DNA from: Blasia pusilla
Taxonomy: Eukaryota > Marchantiophyta > Marchantiopsida > Blasiales
Length of the DNA stretch: 64,000 nt
Reading direction: 5' to 3'
Assembly: GCA_050084515.1 (NCBI GenBank)
Contig: CM114272.1
Span: 46,252,001 to 46,316,000 of the forward strand
A program made the translations under genes and the position numbers. Shown in pieces: positions 21,646 to 33,414 of the stretch (position 1 is the first letter of the stretch; the number at the start of each line of letters is the position of its first letter). A model generated the notes under the pieces. It did not search any database, had not been told where the DNA came from, and saw nothing but the letters and a program-made list of their open reading frames with translations.

Positions 21646-21812
21646 CTAGTCGGTCGATGAGGAATTATTACCGTGTGACGGCGGAAAATCATAAAATCAC
21701 AAAATCTTGGTCCTCCAAGTCCACCATCCTATCTCCAACGATGAAGGACTGCAGGGGATGGCTTTCGACGGACATCACCGGACGGAGCAAGCAAAACTAT
21801 AACGACTGTTAG

Positions 21813-22300
21813 GATAGATCGGTGGGATCTAGCAGAGCGTCTGCACGAGCAGTGGAGGACATTCCAGGAGGTCGAGGATGACCTGTTGAGGCCCCGGGAA
21901 ACCTGAGAGAGCAAGTTTTCCCTTCGTTTCGGCTCATTTGGAGCCATTTAGAGAAACTTTCTATTTCGGGTAAGTTTCCATATTGGGGATAGTTGACTTT
22001 CCACTTTGGGAAGTGGCCCTTGACCCGCTACAGTAGGTCAAGAGCCAAGGAGGTGACTTGCGAGCATAGGTTACCATTGAGAGGGCTTGGGAGAGGAAAG
22101 GGGATATTCCTCCAAGAGAGTGAGCTTGAGAGCTCATTCTCTCTTTGTTGAACCTCTTGGCATCAGGCGGCGGAGCTATGGTCCCTTGCCTTGTGAGTGT
22201 AACCCTAGCCTCTCATTAGGAGAGTGGGTTTGGTTTGACATGAGGGAGAGTGCCCACCTTTGAGAGCTATGGTGTGAGATGGTGTAGGGAGGGACGCGAT
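21813..22300 (+). repeat. LTR-like direct repeat, gypsy C, left copy
   Basis: Starts TTAGGATAGATCGGTGGG and is repeated at 22857-23204, continuing at 35736-35800 across MULE copy 2. It contains the uninterrupted paralogue (22228-22237) of the target site used by that MULE. It probably represents LTR sequence of an internally deleted gypsy whose remaining internal part is the PHD-finger segment that follows. Confidence 0.55.
22228..22237. other. Paralogous empty site for MULE copy 2
   Basis: A single GTTTGGTTTG inside a sequence matching both flanks of MULE copy 2 (GAGAGTGG before, ACATGAGGGAGAGTG after). The occupied site has the ten bases twice, at 23205-23214 and 35726-35735. Confidence 0.85.
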
Positions 22301-22551
22301 GGTATGGTATGGAAGGACCATGTGCGTAATTGTGCGCCATGTGACCTTCCTAACATTGATGGTACAGTAGATCAGAGCTCAGCAGTAGTTCCTGCAGGCT
22401 TGCATTGTATGTTGTGTGGTTCTGCTCGTGGTGCGGCCACGATGCTAGTTTGTGATGGATGTTTGAGAGGTTAACATATGGCATGTCTAACGTCATTTCT
22501 AACTAGGGTTCCTCGAAGACAATGGATGTGTCCCAGATGTACATAGAGGAG
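22250..22551 (+). pseudogene. Gypsy polyprotein C-terminal fragment with PHD finger
   Basis: The plus-strand frame reads MVWKDHVRNCAPCDLPNIDG, then a C4HC3 pattern: CMLC, LVCDGC, HMAC, MCPRC. That is a PHD finger, a module that usually reads histone tails. A TAA replaces the usual Trp before HMAC, so it is broken. A second copy with more damage is at 44160-44300. In both, a purine run (ACTAGGGGGG) follows about 200 bp later, suggesting the polypurine tract before a 3' LTR. It may be the tail of a gypsy integrase and could guide insertion to marked chromatin. Confidence 0.6.
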
Positions 22552-22740
22552 ATCCTAGGTAGGTTTCAATTCTGACTTTTTCTGTGACATGGATGATAGG
22601 AAGGCGACTAACGATGGGGCCACATGAGCACCCGGCCTTTCTTATCTTACCGTCCTAGAGATGTATGTCGTGGTAGGTAGGGATAGATGGCTATCTGGAG
22701 TTAGAGAGACCTAACCACCAACTAGGGGGGGATTGGAGAT

Positions 22741-23204
22741 ATTTTGGTACTTCTCGCCTCTCTGTATGGAAGCCATGAGTTAGCATGGGATTGTGTGTGT
22801 TTGTGTGTGTGTTCGATAATAGCGATATCTATGCGTACGACAATTGTCACGAGTCTTAGGATAGATCGGTGGGATCTAGCAGAGCGTCTGCACGAGTAGT
22901 GGAGGATAGGCCCAGGAGGTTGAGGATGACCTTTTGAGGCCCCGAGAAACCTGAGAGAGCAGGTTTCCCCTTCGTTTCGGCTCATTTGGAGCCATTTAGA
23001 GAAAGTTTCCATATTAAGTAAGTTTCTCTAGACGACTCAGAGGTTATCGTTGAGAGGGCTTGGGAGAAGGAAAGGGGTATACCTCCAAGAGAGAGAGAGA
23101 GCTTGAGAGCTCATTCTCTCTTTGTTGAACCTCTTGGCATGAGGCGGCGGAGCTATGGTCCCTTGCCTTGTGAGTGTAACCCAAGCCTCTCATTAGGAGA
23201 GTGG
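22741..23204 (+). repeat. LTR-like sequence of gypsy C, right copy (interrupted)
   Basis: Starts after the purine run with TTGGAGATATTTTGG, includes a TGTGTGTGTTTG microsatellite (22795-22815) and the TTAGGATAGATCGG block, and runs to the MULE target site. It continues at 35736 beyond the MULE. Confidence 0.55.
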
Positions 23205-23214
23205 GTTTGGTTTG
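23205..23214. repeat. Target-site duplication GTTTGGTTTG (left) of MULE copy 2
   Basis: Identical to 35726-35735; the unduplicated form is at 22228-22237. Confidence 0.9.
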
Positions 23215-23609
23215 AGGTGCGGTAAGAGGAGAGGAAGAGAGGAAGAGAGGAGAGAGGAAACTACCTTCAACCGAAATAGATACTTTTTTTTTAAGAGAGT
23301 TTCCGTTGGGTTGAAGAGAGGAAACTTTTTGTGTGAATATTTTTGCACTGTTTAGTTCATTTATTAAACAATCCCACAGTTTTTTTTTCCTCTTCCATAT
23401 TTTGGCAACCCCTGTGAGTCCGACGAGTTGCAAATTGCACAAAATTTAGAAAACTGAAAAATTAGTGGAATCATAAGTGTGGAACCAATCACTTTTTCCA
23501 TCCAAGGTCTGGAAAAAATCTATCATTTGCCCCGGGCTGAATAGAGTTCAAGCTCAAAGTGAAGGTTGAGGAAAAATAAAAGTACAATCTAAAACCTCAT
23601 TTTGCATCC

Positions 23610-26600
23610 TCAAAGTGGTTTGTTTAAAATACTTAGCACTTCTTTGAGGGACCAGAGGAATTGGTTGGTGGATTCCTACTCCTACCTCCGACTCTCTTAA
23701 AACTACCAGCAACACATAGTACATGTGCTTACAAGGGAAATACCTTTTGCCACTTGTCTCTCTTTGGACAAAGTCATCACATGAACATGTGGGAAAGCAA
23801 CAAATGTGCACCACATACACCCCTATGACACTTGAATTTATAGTGTTGTTCCTGACCCAATACATCCTTCCTATTCCATTGCCACTCAAGACATCTTTCG
23901 TGGCGATGATCTCTATTTTTGCCTCCCGAGTTGATGCAATTCGCTTTGCTCTCTCCACCGTTGGCCTACACATTCTGTTTCTCTTCACCCCATTTCTAGA
24001 CTCAAACAGAAATAATGGATTGAGATCATCCACCTTCTCCGGGTACATGTTGACATCAATCTTGGGTTGAATACGAAATACGAAGGTCTCTGTAGTGCGA
24101 ACATGCTCCGAACTTCCCCCGTCTATGAGTCTGAAATCGGCACTTGTAAGATTGTCCACTTCGTCTTGAGTGCAGTTCGTGCCTGCGGCGATGGGCCAAA
24201 TCGTGGGGGTATTCCCGGGAGCTCCAATGGTAGCCGGATAAGACTTCCGGAAAGCGCAAGATTCATTTGGGTAGAAGAAGTACTTCAATTGATCCCCGTT
24301 CCTCGTGAAACGATCAAAGGTTTTGAGTCCCCAAAACCCAGGCAGAGGTCGTCCAGTCCTTGAACAGTTTTTATTTAGGAAAGTGCCGCATGCTCTCCTA
24401 ATGCCATCAGATTCTGCCCTGCAGGTGGGTCCACATCCTGGGTTGCTCCGAGATATATTCCACCGTTTTAGGTTGCAATCCACCTCCATTACCGGAATCC
24501 CATATTGTTGAACCACCCGGTGGATGAGGATGTTGCGAACTTCCAACAACGGAGGGCTTTTGAAATAAAACATTCACTGATTTTGGAGAAGTAACTCCAT
24601 CACTGATTTGGGATGGGTCCGGGGTCCCCGAATACCTGGGCGGTGTAATTTCCTCATCCAAATCAATCACGGATTCGTTCCTTGATGTGCTTGCCTCTTC
24701 ACTGCTGAAGTCAAGATACTTATTTGGTCTCCACGAGTCTCGTTCGGATTTGCTCTACCACCATCAGTATGGGGACGTCTTGAAACCCGCCTACGAATAT
24801 CCCCACCAATGTGTACGTCTTGCTCGAGTGGAGTTCGGCTATGCACCGGTTGAAGGCTTCGACATACAATTTTTCATCACAGATCTCACGGCCATACGAC
24901 ATAGAGCTCGGAGATCGACGGCCCCTTTCCTTTTGTTATGCCTTTTGTGAGAAAGATATGGGATGCTGCAGACTGTAGCATTGCTCTTGCCTGGTCTTGT
25001 TGGCATGCCTCCACAAGTGAAATTCGTTGGCATGCTTGTGACGACCTCCAAGAGGAATGAACACTTTCTGCTCCACTTGTGTTGGGGCAGAGGGCATTTT
25101 CATAAACGTTCAATCCCTGCAACGACGGCAATGTTAGAAGGGAACGAAAATAACTCAGGAGTCAAAGAAATAAGCGACTTGTCGGAACCAGATGGGTTGC
25201 AGGCCCGAGGCATCCCATGAACGACTCTGCAACCCGTCGGGTCCCGACGTGTTGTAACCTTAAACCCACCTACTGCAACCCGTCGGAACCCGACGGGTTG
25301 CAAGGCCGAGGCATCCCATGAACGACTCTGTGACCCGACGGGTCGCACAACGGGGTTGCACCAAACATCTGGATGCAACCCGTCGGTTTTCGTCGGGTTG
25401 CACCCTTGGGCAACCCGTCGGTTTCCGTCGGGTTGCACACTCGGGCAACCCGTCGCTTTCCGTCGGGTTGCACACTCGGGCAACCCGTCGCATCCGACAG
25501 CTTGCTTGGTCTCTTGGGTTTGAAATCCATATAATTCCCACGCTTCTCATCCTGAGCTACAACTTTACAAACAATTCTCAGCGTGAGCTTGACAAGACAA
25601 AATAGTGAACTCACCTGCCGCATGAAGTTTACCCATTGTCTCATATGTACAGTCCACCAACTCAACCAAGAGCACAACTCTTTGTACTTCCCCTCAATCG
25701 CATGCTTCCTCCACCACCCATGAAGTTCTTCCTGGCAGTCCATGGCCTGCTTCAAGGTTTTGTTGTCCTTGCAGCGTTGGAGTAGAGTGACATGCTCCGT
25801 CCTCTTATTCTCCTTGATGCAAGATTTGGTGTACCGGGTCACAGACTGTTGCCAATGGAAAGCATCCGACCTTTCCCTCTCAGGTTGAACCTCTCCACCC
25901 CAGAACACTTCCCGGATAGCAATCCACCCAGGTTGTGCATTGTCCGCCATGAACCCATAAATTTTCGGAGGTGGCCTTTTGTTTTCCTTCGCCACCTCCA
26001 ATAAGAGTAACCAGCACATCTTCAAACTGCCAACATCTTCTGCGTTTACTTCACACACAAAAATAGTTTTGAGTCCCTTCTCCACATGGTCATAAACGTG
26101 AGCACCCATCGTCAACCATCCGTTCAGCACTCTATAGCAAATATCAAAGCTGACCCAGCTCCCGTAAAGATATTCCCCTTCCCTCATTCGATCTATAAGA
26201 TCGAGGCCACTCGACGGACCTGTGGTTGACATTTTGAAGACATAGGCCTTGGATCCCTCGCCTCCTTGGCCCATGAACTGCCATCTCTGAATGAATAGAA
26301 ACCTGGAGTTGGCCTTGATTCTGGCGATGGCATCCATTTCGGCCGTCTTTCCATCCAGAACTTGTATCGACGCAAACAAATTCTGAAGCATTCGGGATCG
26401 AGAAATGCGAGATTTTCCCGAGTTGTTTCTCCTCAACCGCCGTGATCTCGCCCTGTCCAGGGATTCCAAGCAATTGTTCACAAATTTGTGATGCCGTTGT
26501 GAGCTTGATCACCCCGGGCTTTGAACCCGAAGAGTTTCTGAAGACCTCGGCTACTTTCTTTGCCACATCCTCCTTGATGTGTCTTTGAATTGCATCGGTC

Positions 26601-27509
26601 ACAAGATGAGTGTGGGAGCCAACATGAACTGCCAGCCTTGTATACTCTGACGTGGAGCCCAAGTCATGGACAATGAAAAATATGTATGCAGAACACGCCC
26701 AACGCGAAGGCGTGACGACAATGAGGACATCGATGGCCTCCCGGCGGTATTGTGGCACCCACCTCGTATGGAGTTTCTGCATTCTTGGGGGGGAATTGCG
26801 ACGTATTGACTCGCCCGTTGCGCTCTAGATACGGGCATGCTATACTTCTACACTCCAAGGCTCCCACGCATTGGCGGCGGGAGACAATCCAAGGACCATC
26901 TGGGATGGAAGCACTGGTCCGTTGAAGCCTGCACCATCGATGACAATCAGAATTTCTATCCATACCCTTCAGGCGTCCTCCATCCTTCTTTTGAGCAGGA
27001 GTAGCAAGTGGAGGCAACTCAAAAATGCAGTTACCATCGTACGTGGGCGGCACCTCGTCGACAAGAATGTGCTTGAACATTTTCAAGGGCAGAGACGAAA
27101 GCAAACTATTGCCACGATACTCGCAAGAGGAACAGTAGGCGGACCAGGGCCCGATTGGTATCCGGCGAGATCCGGCGAGGTTGATAACATCTGGAATCTC
27201 TTCGGGAAGAACAACATTATTCTGGCGTGCGGTTGGAGTCGGCCGGATTTGCAGAGCTTGGAGTTGCAAACGAGAGCTCGGAGCACTAGGAAATTCTAGA
27301 CCGTCTACTTGGGAAACAGACGAATTCAGGGGCACACCGTAAACTCTGTATTGACCATTTGCGACAGGTAGGAGATTCCATACTTTACGATCTGAGGTCA
27401 CTGGCTGGACCGTCTCACCTATTATGTCTTCCGCACCTTCCACCCTAACATCTTTGGATACAAAGATGGTTCCAATTTGAAGAAGAAATCGAACAGACAA
27501 AATTTTCAT
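23610..27509 (-). pseudogene. MULE transposase, copy 2 (most complete N-terminus)
   Basis: The ATG at 27509 opens a frame of 281 codons (MKILSVRFLLQIGTIFVSKD) through YCSSCEYRG and the Cys-rich N-terminal region. A second long frame covers the core: FDICYRVLNGWLTMGAH, GFMADNAQPGWIAIREV, FHWQQSVTRYTK, EELHGWWRKH. After the intron (25614-25117) exon 2 runs through NEALCPN-type sequence and TSGAESVHSSWRS to the SWIM finger CSCDDF...YFPCKHMYYV. The family stop is at 23610-23612, but a small insertion near 23650 shifts the last residues. A few other frameshifts remain (near 26400 and 26680). Together with copy 1 this gives the best picture of the family; I do not write out a repaired protein. Confidence 0.8.
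25117..25614 (-). other. Transposase intron with palindrome array, copy 2
   Basis: 498 bp, GTGAGT...GCAG, phase 0, homologous to 5603-6076. Palindromes lie between about 25170 and 25500, with arms GCAACCCGTCGG and CGGGTTGC in several centre variants. Confidence 0.75.
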
Positions 27510-27834
27510 CCACTGCTACGAAAGACTCACGAGCTTGGGGTCGAATGATTTCTCATTGAGGAAGGGCCGCCAGATGACTGCCACAAGTGAGCTTAACATA
27601 ATTATCCATTCCAAGAAGATTCCTACGGGAGGAGACTGAGAATGAGAATGAGAATGAGAATGAGAATGAGAATATTTAATTTATAGTGAATAGGAAACAA
27701 ATACTCATGACAGATTTTTACTGATAAGATGAATTTGGTGGGGGAGATTGTCTGACACAATGGATCCAGTCAGTAACACATTCAATTGTGTTGCAATATG
27801 TTCCCGGATTTGGGAAGCGAGAGGGTTGCGCATC

Positions 27835-28500
27835 ACTTGGAACCCGTCGGAGTCCCGTAACTCGAAATTACCCGAAGCTTACGAAGCTCGCAACCCGTCG
27901 GCATCGGACGGGTTGCACGCTCGCTTAACATTGTCGGCGAGCAACCCGTCGCTCTCCGGCGACTTCCGATACCGCTCCTTCTTGCTCGAAGATGCCGGAG
28001 GCGTGCAAACCGTCGATCCGAGGGCGTGCAACCCGTCGCCGTCAACGGGTTGCGCAAGGGCGTCGCCTTGTGGTGCACCGGCCGGACTCCGGCGACTTGC
28101 ACGGGAAGCCATCGTTCTAACCCTTGATAAGAGCGTGCAACCCAACAGTCTCCGACGGATTGCCCAAAATACGTCCCATTCCCGTCCCAAACACGGCGGA
28201 GGTGCGCAACATGTCGGTCTCCGACGGCTTGCGCGGGTACCTCGCGTTGTTTTCCGAAGACGACGGAGGCGCTCAACCCGTCGGTCTTCGACGGGCTGCT
28301 CGCGCACGTGGCGACGTTTGCAGGATGGTGGAGGCACGCAACATGCCGGTCTCCGACGGGTTGCGTGGGTACCTCGCGTTCTTTTCCGAAGACGACGGAG
28401 CCGCTCAACCCGTCGGGCTCCAACGGGTTGCTCGCGCATGTGGCGACGTACCCAGGATGGCGGAGCTGCGCAACCTGTCGGACTCCGACGGGTTGCGATT
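27835..28500. repeat. Intergenic palindrome array, copy 2
   Basis: Homologous to 8290-9030, with several palindromes shortened by small deletions. The two-palindrome direct duplication nearest the TATA box is retained (28205-28495). Confidence 0.75.
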
Positions 28501-28585
28501 TTTCACGTCCGGACTTCCGTAAGATTTGGCACGTCGCCGTCGAAAGGACGACGGGACCCAACGGTCAGCCCAACGGCTAGAAAAG

Positions 28586-28593
28586 TATAAATA
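28586..28593 (+). promoter_or_regulatory. TATA box of MULE gene 2, copy 2
   Basis: TATAAATA in the same context as copy 1, about 280 bases upstream of the ATG at 28866. Confidence 0.65.
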
Positions 28594-30023
28594 GGGCAGA
28601 AGTCGCTCATTTCCAGTTTCTCATTTCGCGATCTTCATTCCTCACTCCTCACTCTCCCGCGCAGCAGCTGATCAGATACGAAGGGGCATTTCACGCGGTG
28701 ACACATCGCGAGTCGATAGGGCGGGAAGAGCGAGACGGTTCGACCGAGCGATATCGGGACGATTCGAGCTAACCACCAAGGCGAGACGAGCTCCCATCTC
28801 GACATCAGCAAGGCGACTGATCAAGGGATTCGTCGTGGACATAGGCGGAGGCATTTCCGGAAAAAATGGCGAGGAAAAAAACACAAGCCAACAAGTCCGA
28901 GAGCTTCACTCCCAAGTCCATTAGGACTCCTGCTCCTCGTTCGGCGAATGAAATTAGGCAGCAGGAAATCGAGGAGCGGGAAAGGGAAGCGGAGATGCAC
29001 AACCAAGTGCTTCTGGCGAGACGTGTTCAAGTGGCGCTAGATAAACAAAACGCAGAGGCCGAGACGTCGCAGGCCTTGAAGAAAAGGATCGCCGACGAAA
29101 AGAGAGAAAAGAAGCGTCTGGACGTGTCGGTGAGGAGGGCGGAATTGGCTAAAGCGAGGCGGGAAAAAGTGATAGCCATTGACGATAGCCCAGCCCGTCC
29201 AACCGCAAGTGTTGAGATGCGGGAAATGTCCCCCACGAAGTCCGGGGACACAATCAACATAGTGGAAACAACACCAGTTCAACTCGATGACGACGAGGTC
29301 ATGAGGACCGCCAGCGTGGAGATGGTGGACATGGCGGAAGAAGCCGGAGAGCGGTCATTCTCGACTCCAAGCCCGGTGGAGGACATCGACCTCTATCAGA
29401 TCGACGAGTTCGGTCGATTTGCCAGCCCCTGTCTCGACAAGTTAGTTGGTCAAGAAACCGACTCCATTTTCGGCGGGTAAGAGAGGTTCGGTTTTTAATT
29501 ATGTGAATTGCAATTCATTGGGATTTCAGTGTAGCTCATTCCTCTTGTACGGTTCTAACAGATGGTAAAGCGAGATGGCACTCATGGAGGGCCCAACGCC
29601 CGAGGATTCCACTCACCGATTAAGGACAATGGAATACGTCCGAAATCTGATCCGGCGAGGACATCGCAAAGCTCAAACAATCAGCGTGACATCCTCGTGG
29701 ACAGTTTTCCTCCCTTCTATGTTCAGCCTTACGACGAAAGCATGGAACCCAAGCTCACAGTTACCGAGGAGGACTTGGAAAATCTCGACACATTCGGAGG
29801 ATGCGAGACCAGGACTTGAAGGCAAGTTGAGGGCACGGAATTCAGTGGATGAGGAATGCATTTCTTCATCCGGGATGGAAATCACGGAGTTCATGGCGTG
29901 GACCAAGTTTGCGGAGGAGCGCCCCAACTCATTGGAGGCACATTTCTGCGTGAAGGAAGTGGTCCTTCACCCATACCCTCATCACATGGCGACGGTGGAG
30001 ATGGCAATGCATGCCATGAACAC

Positions 30024-30896
30024 GTAAGTATCTTTAACACTTTCGCAACTCGTCGGACTCCGACGAGTTGCTCGATTGATGAATGGGTTAGGTTTGTTTA
30101 GGCAGAAAGCAACTCGTCGGACTCCGATGGGTTGCTAGATTGCACGGTTTTCCGAATGCCTTTTTAAGATTGACACTCGTCGGACTCCGACGACTTGTTT
30201 AATGGAACATAGATTTAACTAGTTTTTGGCCCAAAGCAAACCGTTGGAGTCCGACGGGTTGCTCGACAGGCCGCCTTGTGAGGTTGATTTTTTAAGAATG
30301 CAACTCATCGGACTCCGACGAGTTGCTCAAGGACTGCAGAGTTTAGAAGGTTTTGCCCCAAAGCAACCCGTCGAGTCCGGCGGGTTGCTTGCCTCAAATT
30401 GTATTTTTGGCGAAATCAACCCGTCGGACTCCACGGGTTGATTAGGAAAAATAGCCGAGGCAAGCAACCCGTCGGACTCCGACGGGTTGCTTTGGGGCAA
30501 AACCTTCTAAACTGCAGATCACTCAGCAACTTGTCGAGTCCGACGAGTTGCATTCTTAAAAACAACCTCACAAAGCGGCCTATCAGCAACCCGTCGGACT
30601 CCGGCGTTTGCTTTGGGCCAACAACTTGTTAAATCTATGTTCAATCATACAAGTCGCCGGAGTCCGACGAAGTTGCAATCTTAAAAACATCCGAAAAAGC
30701 GTGCGATCCGAACCCGTCGGAGTCCGACGAAGTTGTACCTGGCATTAGCAAATCTGAATGCAACCCGTCGGACTCCGGACGGGTTGCATCATTTAGCTTG
30801 TTGCTAGAATCCGACCTGAAGTGTGGACGACCCGTCGAGTCCGACGGGTTGCGGAACCCATGTAATTTCCTGGACGGGTTGAGTTTGGATGTGCGG
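30024..30896 (+). repeat. Gene 2 intron 1, copy 2: palindromes arranged as one large inverted repeat
   Basis: Starts GTAAGT. About thirteen palindromes are spaced 60-66 bp apart. The spacers mirror each other around the central palindrome at 30416-30441. Left spacers B, C, D, E, F (for example GGCCGCCTTGTGAGG, CTGCAGAGTTTAGAAGG) return inverted on the right in order F', E', D', C', B' (CCTTCTAAACTGCAG, CCTCACAAAGCGGCC). The arms are about 300 bp (30108-30415 and 30442-30742), so the whole intron could fold as a long stem. Confidence 0.85.
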
Positions 30897-32901
30897 GATT
30901 GTATCGGAGGGGAATTTTACCCACCATTGGATCCAGGACTGCGATCGGGTGAGGAAGGTGCTTACGACGCACCCGGGAGAGTACATGGGGTTCTTGGGCG
31001 ATGCCCTCGTCAATCACATGCTTGCAAAGGGTGCTCAAATTAAGAAGAAAACTTGGGCAAACAAGTTTATTTCTCAAGATGCAACCGTAACCATCCTTTT
31101 TGGTCGAAGATCTGGGCCGCTTGAAGAAAAGCGCCTGACCTGGAGCTGGAGCGGAGGGAGAAGGTATCTGCGTCTGAGCGCGCCAAATTCATCCAAGTTG
31201 TTGTATCTGCTGCAACGAAATACACGGCGAGCAAGATGCAGCGATACATCAGCATTCTCAACCCCGAACTTGGTCCGGAGTTCTACAAGGAGCTCAAGGC
31301 GATTATCAAGCGTCAGCGGAAGAGGGATGAAGATCCGCATGGTTGGATTGGGGAGAAAGTGTCGGGATTGCGTGCATCGTTTTGCGTTATCCGGGATTAG
31401 CGAGTTCAGGAGGATACGACTGATGAAAATCAGTCTCGAGGGCTCAAAGGCCCAGAAGAGGGCGGCACACCATCCTCCAGGTGTGTCCGATCCAGTGATC
31501 TCGCATTGGCTACGCGAATGGTCGTTTTGGGACGCGTTGCGGGTAATCGGGAAGTCCGTGCTGGACGATCTGCAAGCGGAGCTCAGAAGATTAGAGCCCA
31601 TTCCGCCGGAAGCAAACCTTGAAAGTTCTGGAGATTACGAGGTTTGGCTCGACGACATCCGGGACAAGCCAACCAAGAACCCTGGATTCAAGACCATGTT
31701 CAAGGTTTGCGTCCTCCCTCAGGCAGAGCTTGACGAAGAAGTAGCAAACGGGATCAAGCAAAGAAGAAGCGAGATCTACAGGAGCAGACGGCCGATAATG
31801 TTCGACTAAAAGCTGCCCAACGGATGGTATTCAGGTACCTCGCGTCGGTGTAAGAACGCAGTACGTGGGGAAAATTGCCGGTAGCCTTGAAATTGTGGGC
31901 TTCGCCGCGGATGCGAGACATTCTCCATGTACGACGTGGAGATGGGTCAAAGACATGTCGGATTGGGAGGTGGAGAATTGCCCCATTTGGCTCGACTTCA
32001 ACGACCACGAAGACATCGCGGATAAGGACTTACGAGTGCTTCATGATCACGGTGGCCTCGGGACAAGACGACATCCCCAATTTTGTCCGGCTGAAGACTT
32101 CTTGGAGGAGATCTGAAGAGCAGGCCCACGAGACATCTCGAGTTGGCTTCCAAGGTCCGGACAGCCAAAGACAAATCCACTGGCTGGTCTCAAAGGCAAG
32201 GCCAGGGGGAGGGAAAATTCAGAGGCCGAGACTTCCCAAAGAGAGCTGAAGATGAGAGGCGGGCGGAATCGTCGGACGAGCGGGAAGAGAGGGTCGGACC
32301 AGGTCCTTGGCGAAGAAAACGCCACGAATCCGAGGTCATAGAAACCCCGACAAGCCGTCCCAGACAAGAGAGAAGCGGAAGCAAGAGGTGCTGGGTTGTC
32401 CCAAGGAGAATACTGACCCATCATCCTTGGGAAGACACAGACAAACAACGACCGGACAAGCGTCCTCCTTGATTCACCTCTTTTTTGGATGAGCCGAAAC
32501 AGCCTTGATTCTCAGCGTCGACAAGCGCCATCGAAAAATTGACAACGCGGGAAGGAAGCTCCAACGAACGGGCACGCTGCGTGGGCGGTGAATGGAGTGG
32601 TGGAAGAGGTTGCGGTGGATCTCTTGATCGCCGATCGCCCTCGGGGTTGCGACTTTGGGGCGAAAATCCGGCGGACGAGGTACTGAGTGGAATGCCGCTC
32701 ACTTATGACCAGATTGCACTTTTGTTCTCCTTTGCATACGCCTATCTCGAGTGACAGGGCTGCTTCTTGGTGTTGATTTGGAGGGAGAGAGGACGAGCTC
32801 TTCAACCTCCGGTCGTCAAGAGGTCGCTAAAGTGGAGGACGGCACTGTCGTGGATCATAAAAACGAAGTACCCACTCCGATCCGCGACGAGTCAAATTCA
32901 G

Positions 32902-33414
32902 GTAAGGCTCAATTCTGTACAATAATTTCAATTATCTTATAATGATGTGTAGAATCAGTCAATCTGGGTTTTTTTGTCGTGAGCAACCCGTCGGAAGGCG
33001 GCGGGTTGTTGGCTTAGAGCAGCCCATGCTTGAGCAACCGTCGGTTTCCGACGGGTTGCATCTTTCCCACATACACAAGGAAAACGCGGTGTACGCAACC
33101 TGTCGGAACCGGCGGGTTGCGATTGATTTTGTTTTTGGATGCAACCCGTCTAATAGCGGCGGGTTGCTATCGGCTTTGGTTGCTCCAGCGAGCATGGGCT
33201 GGTCTAGGCCGCAACCCGTGGCCTTCCGACGGGTTGCATCCGAAAACCAAAATCAACTTGGAAAACCAAAAGCAAGCGCAACCCGTCGGGTTCGGCGAGT
33301 TGGTCGGGACAAAACAACCCGTCGGACTCGGCGGAGTTGATCAAAGTCGATTATTGAAAATCTTCTCAAAGCGACTTTTTTAGTTTTCGACATTGTTTCG
33401 TCTTTGATTTTCAG
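32902..33414 (+). repeat. Gene 2 intron 2, palindrome array, copy 2
   Basis: GTAAGG...TTTTCAG, phase 1, frame kept. Six or more palindromes. Two spacers are inverted copies of each other: GATTTTGTTTTTGGAT near 33124 with ATCCGAAAACCAAAATC near 33238, and AGCAGCCCATGCTTG near 33018 with CGAGCATGGGCTGG near 33189. The inner part is deleted in copy 1. Confidence 0.75.

Larger units (their letters stand above)
311..21800 (-). mobile_element. Ty3/gypsy element A with internal cytosine methyltransferase, heavily interrupted
   Basis: Reading the minus strand from high to low coordinates gives leader (21645-21400), gag (about 20900-19900), a long low-similarity stretch, protease (about 18800), C5-DNA methyltransferase (18080-17200), the start of an RT-type linker, RNase H (about 3440-3090), integrase zinc finger and core (2700-2148) and integrase C-terminus (742-311). 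A complete MULE and two solo LTRs sit inside it. Removing them rejoins the flanks across their target duplications. Most of the reverse transcriptase is missing, apparently by internal deletion near 3480. Every domain carries stops and frameshifts, so the element is dead. Its 5' LTR is lost where another gypsy remnant begins near 21810. Confidence 0.8.
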
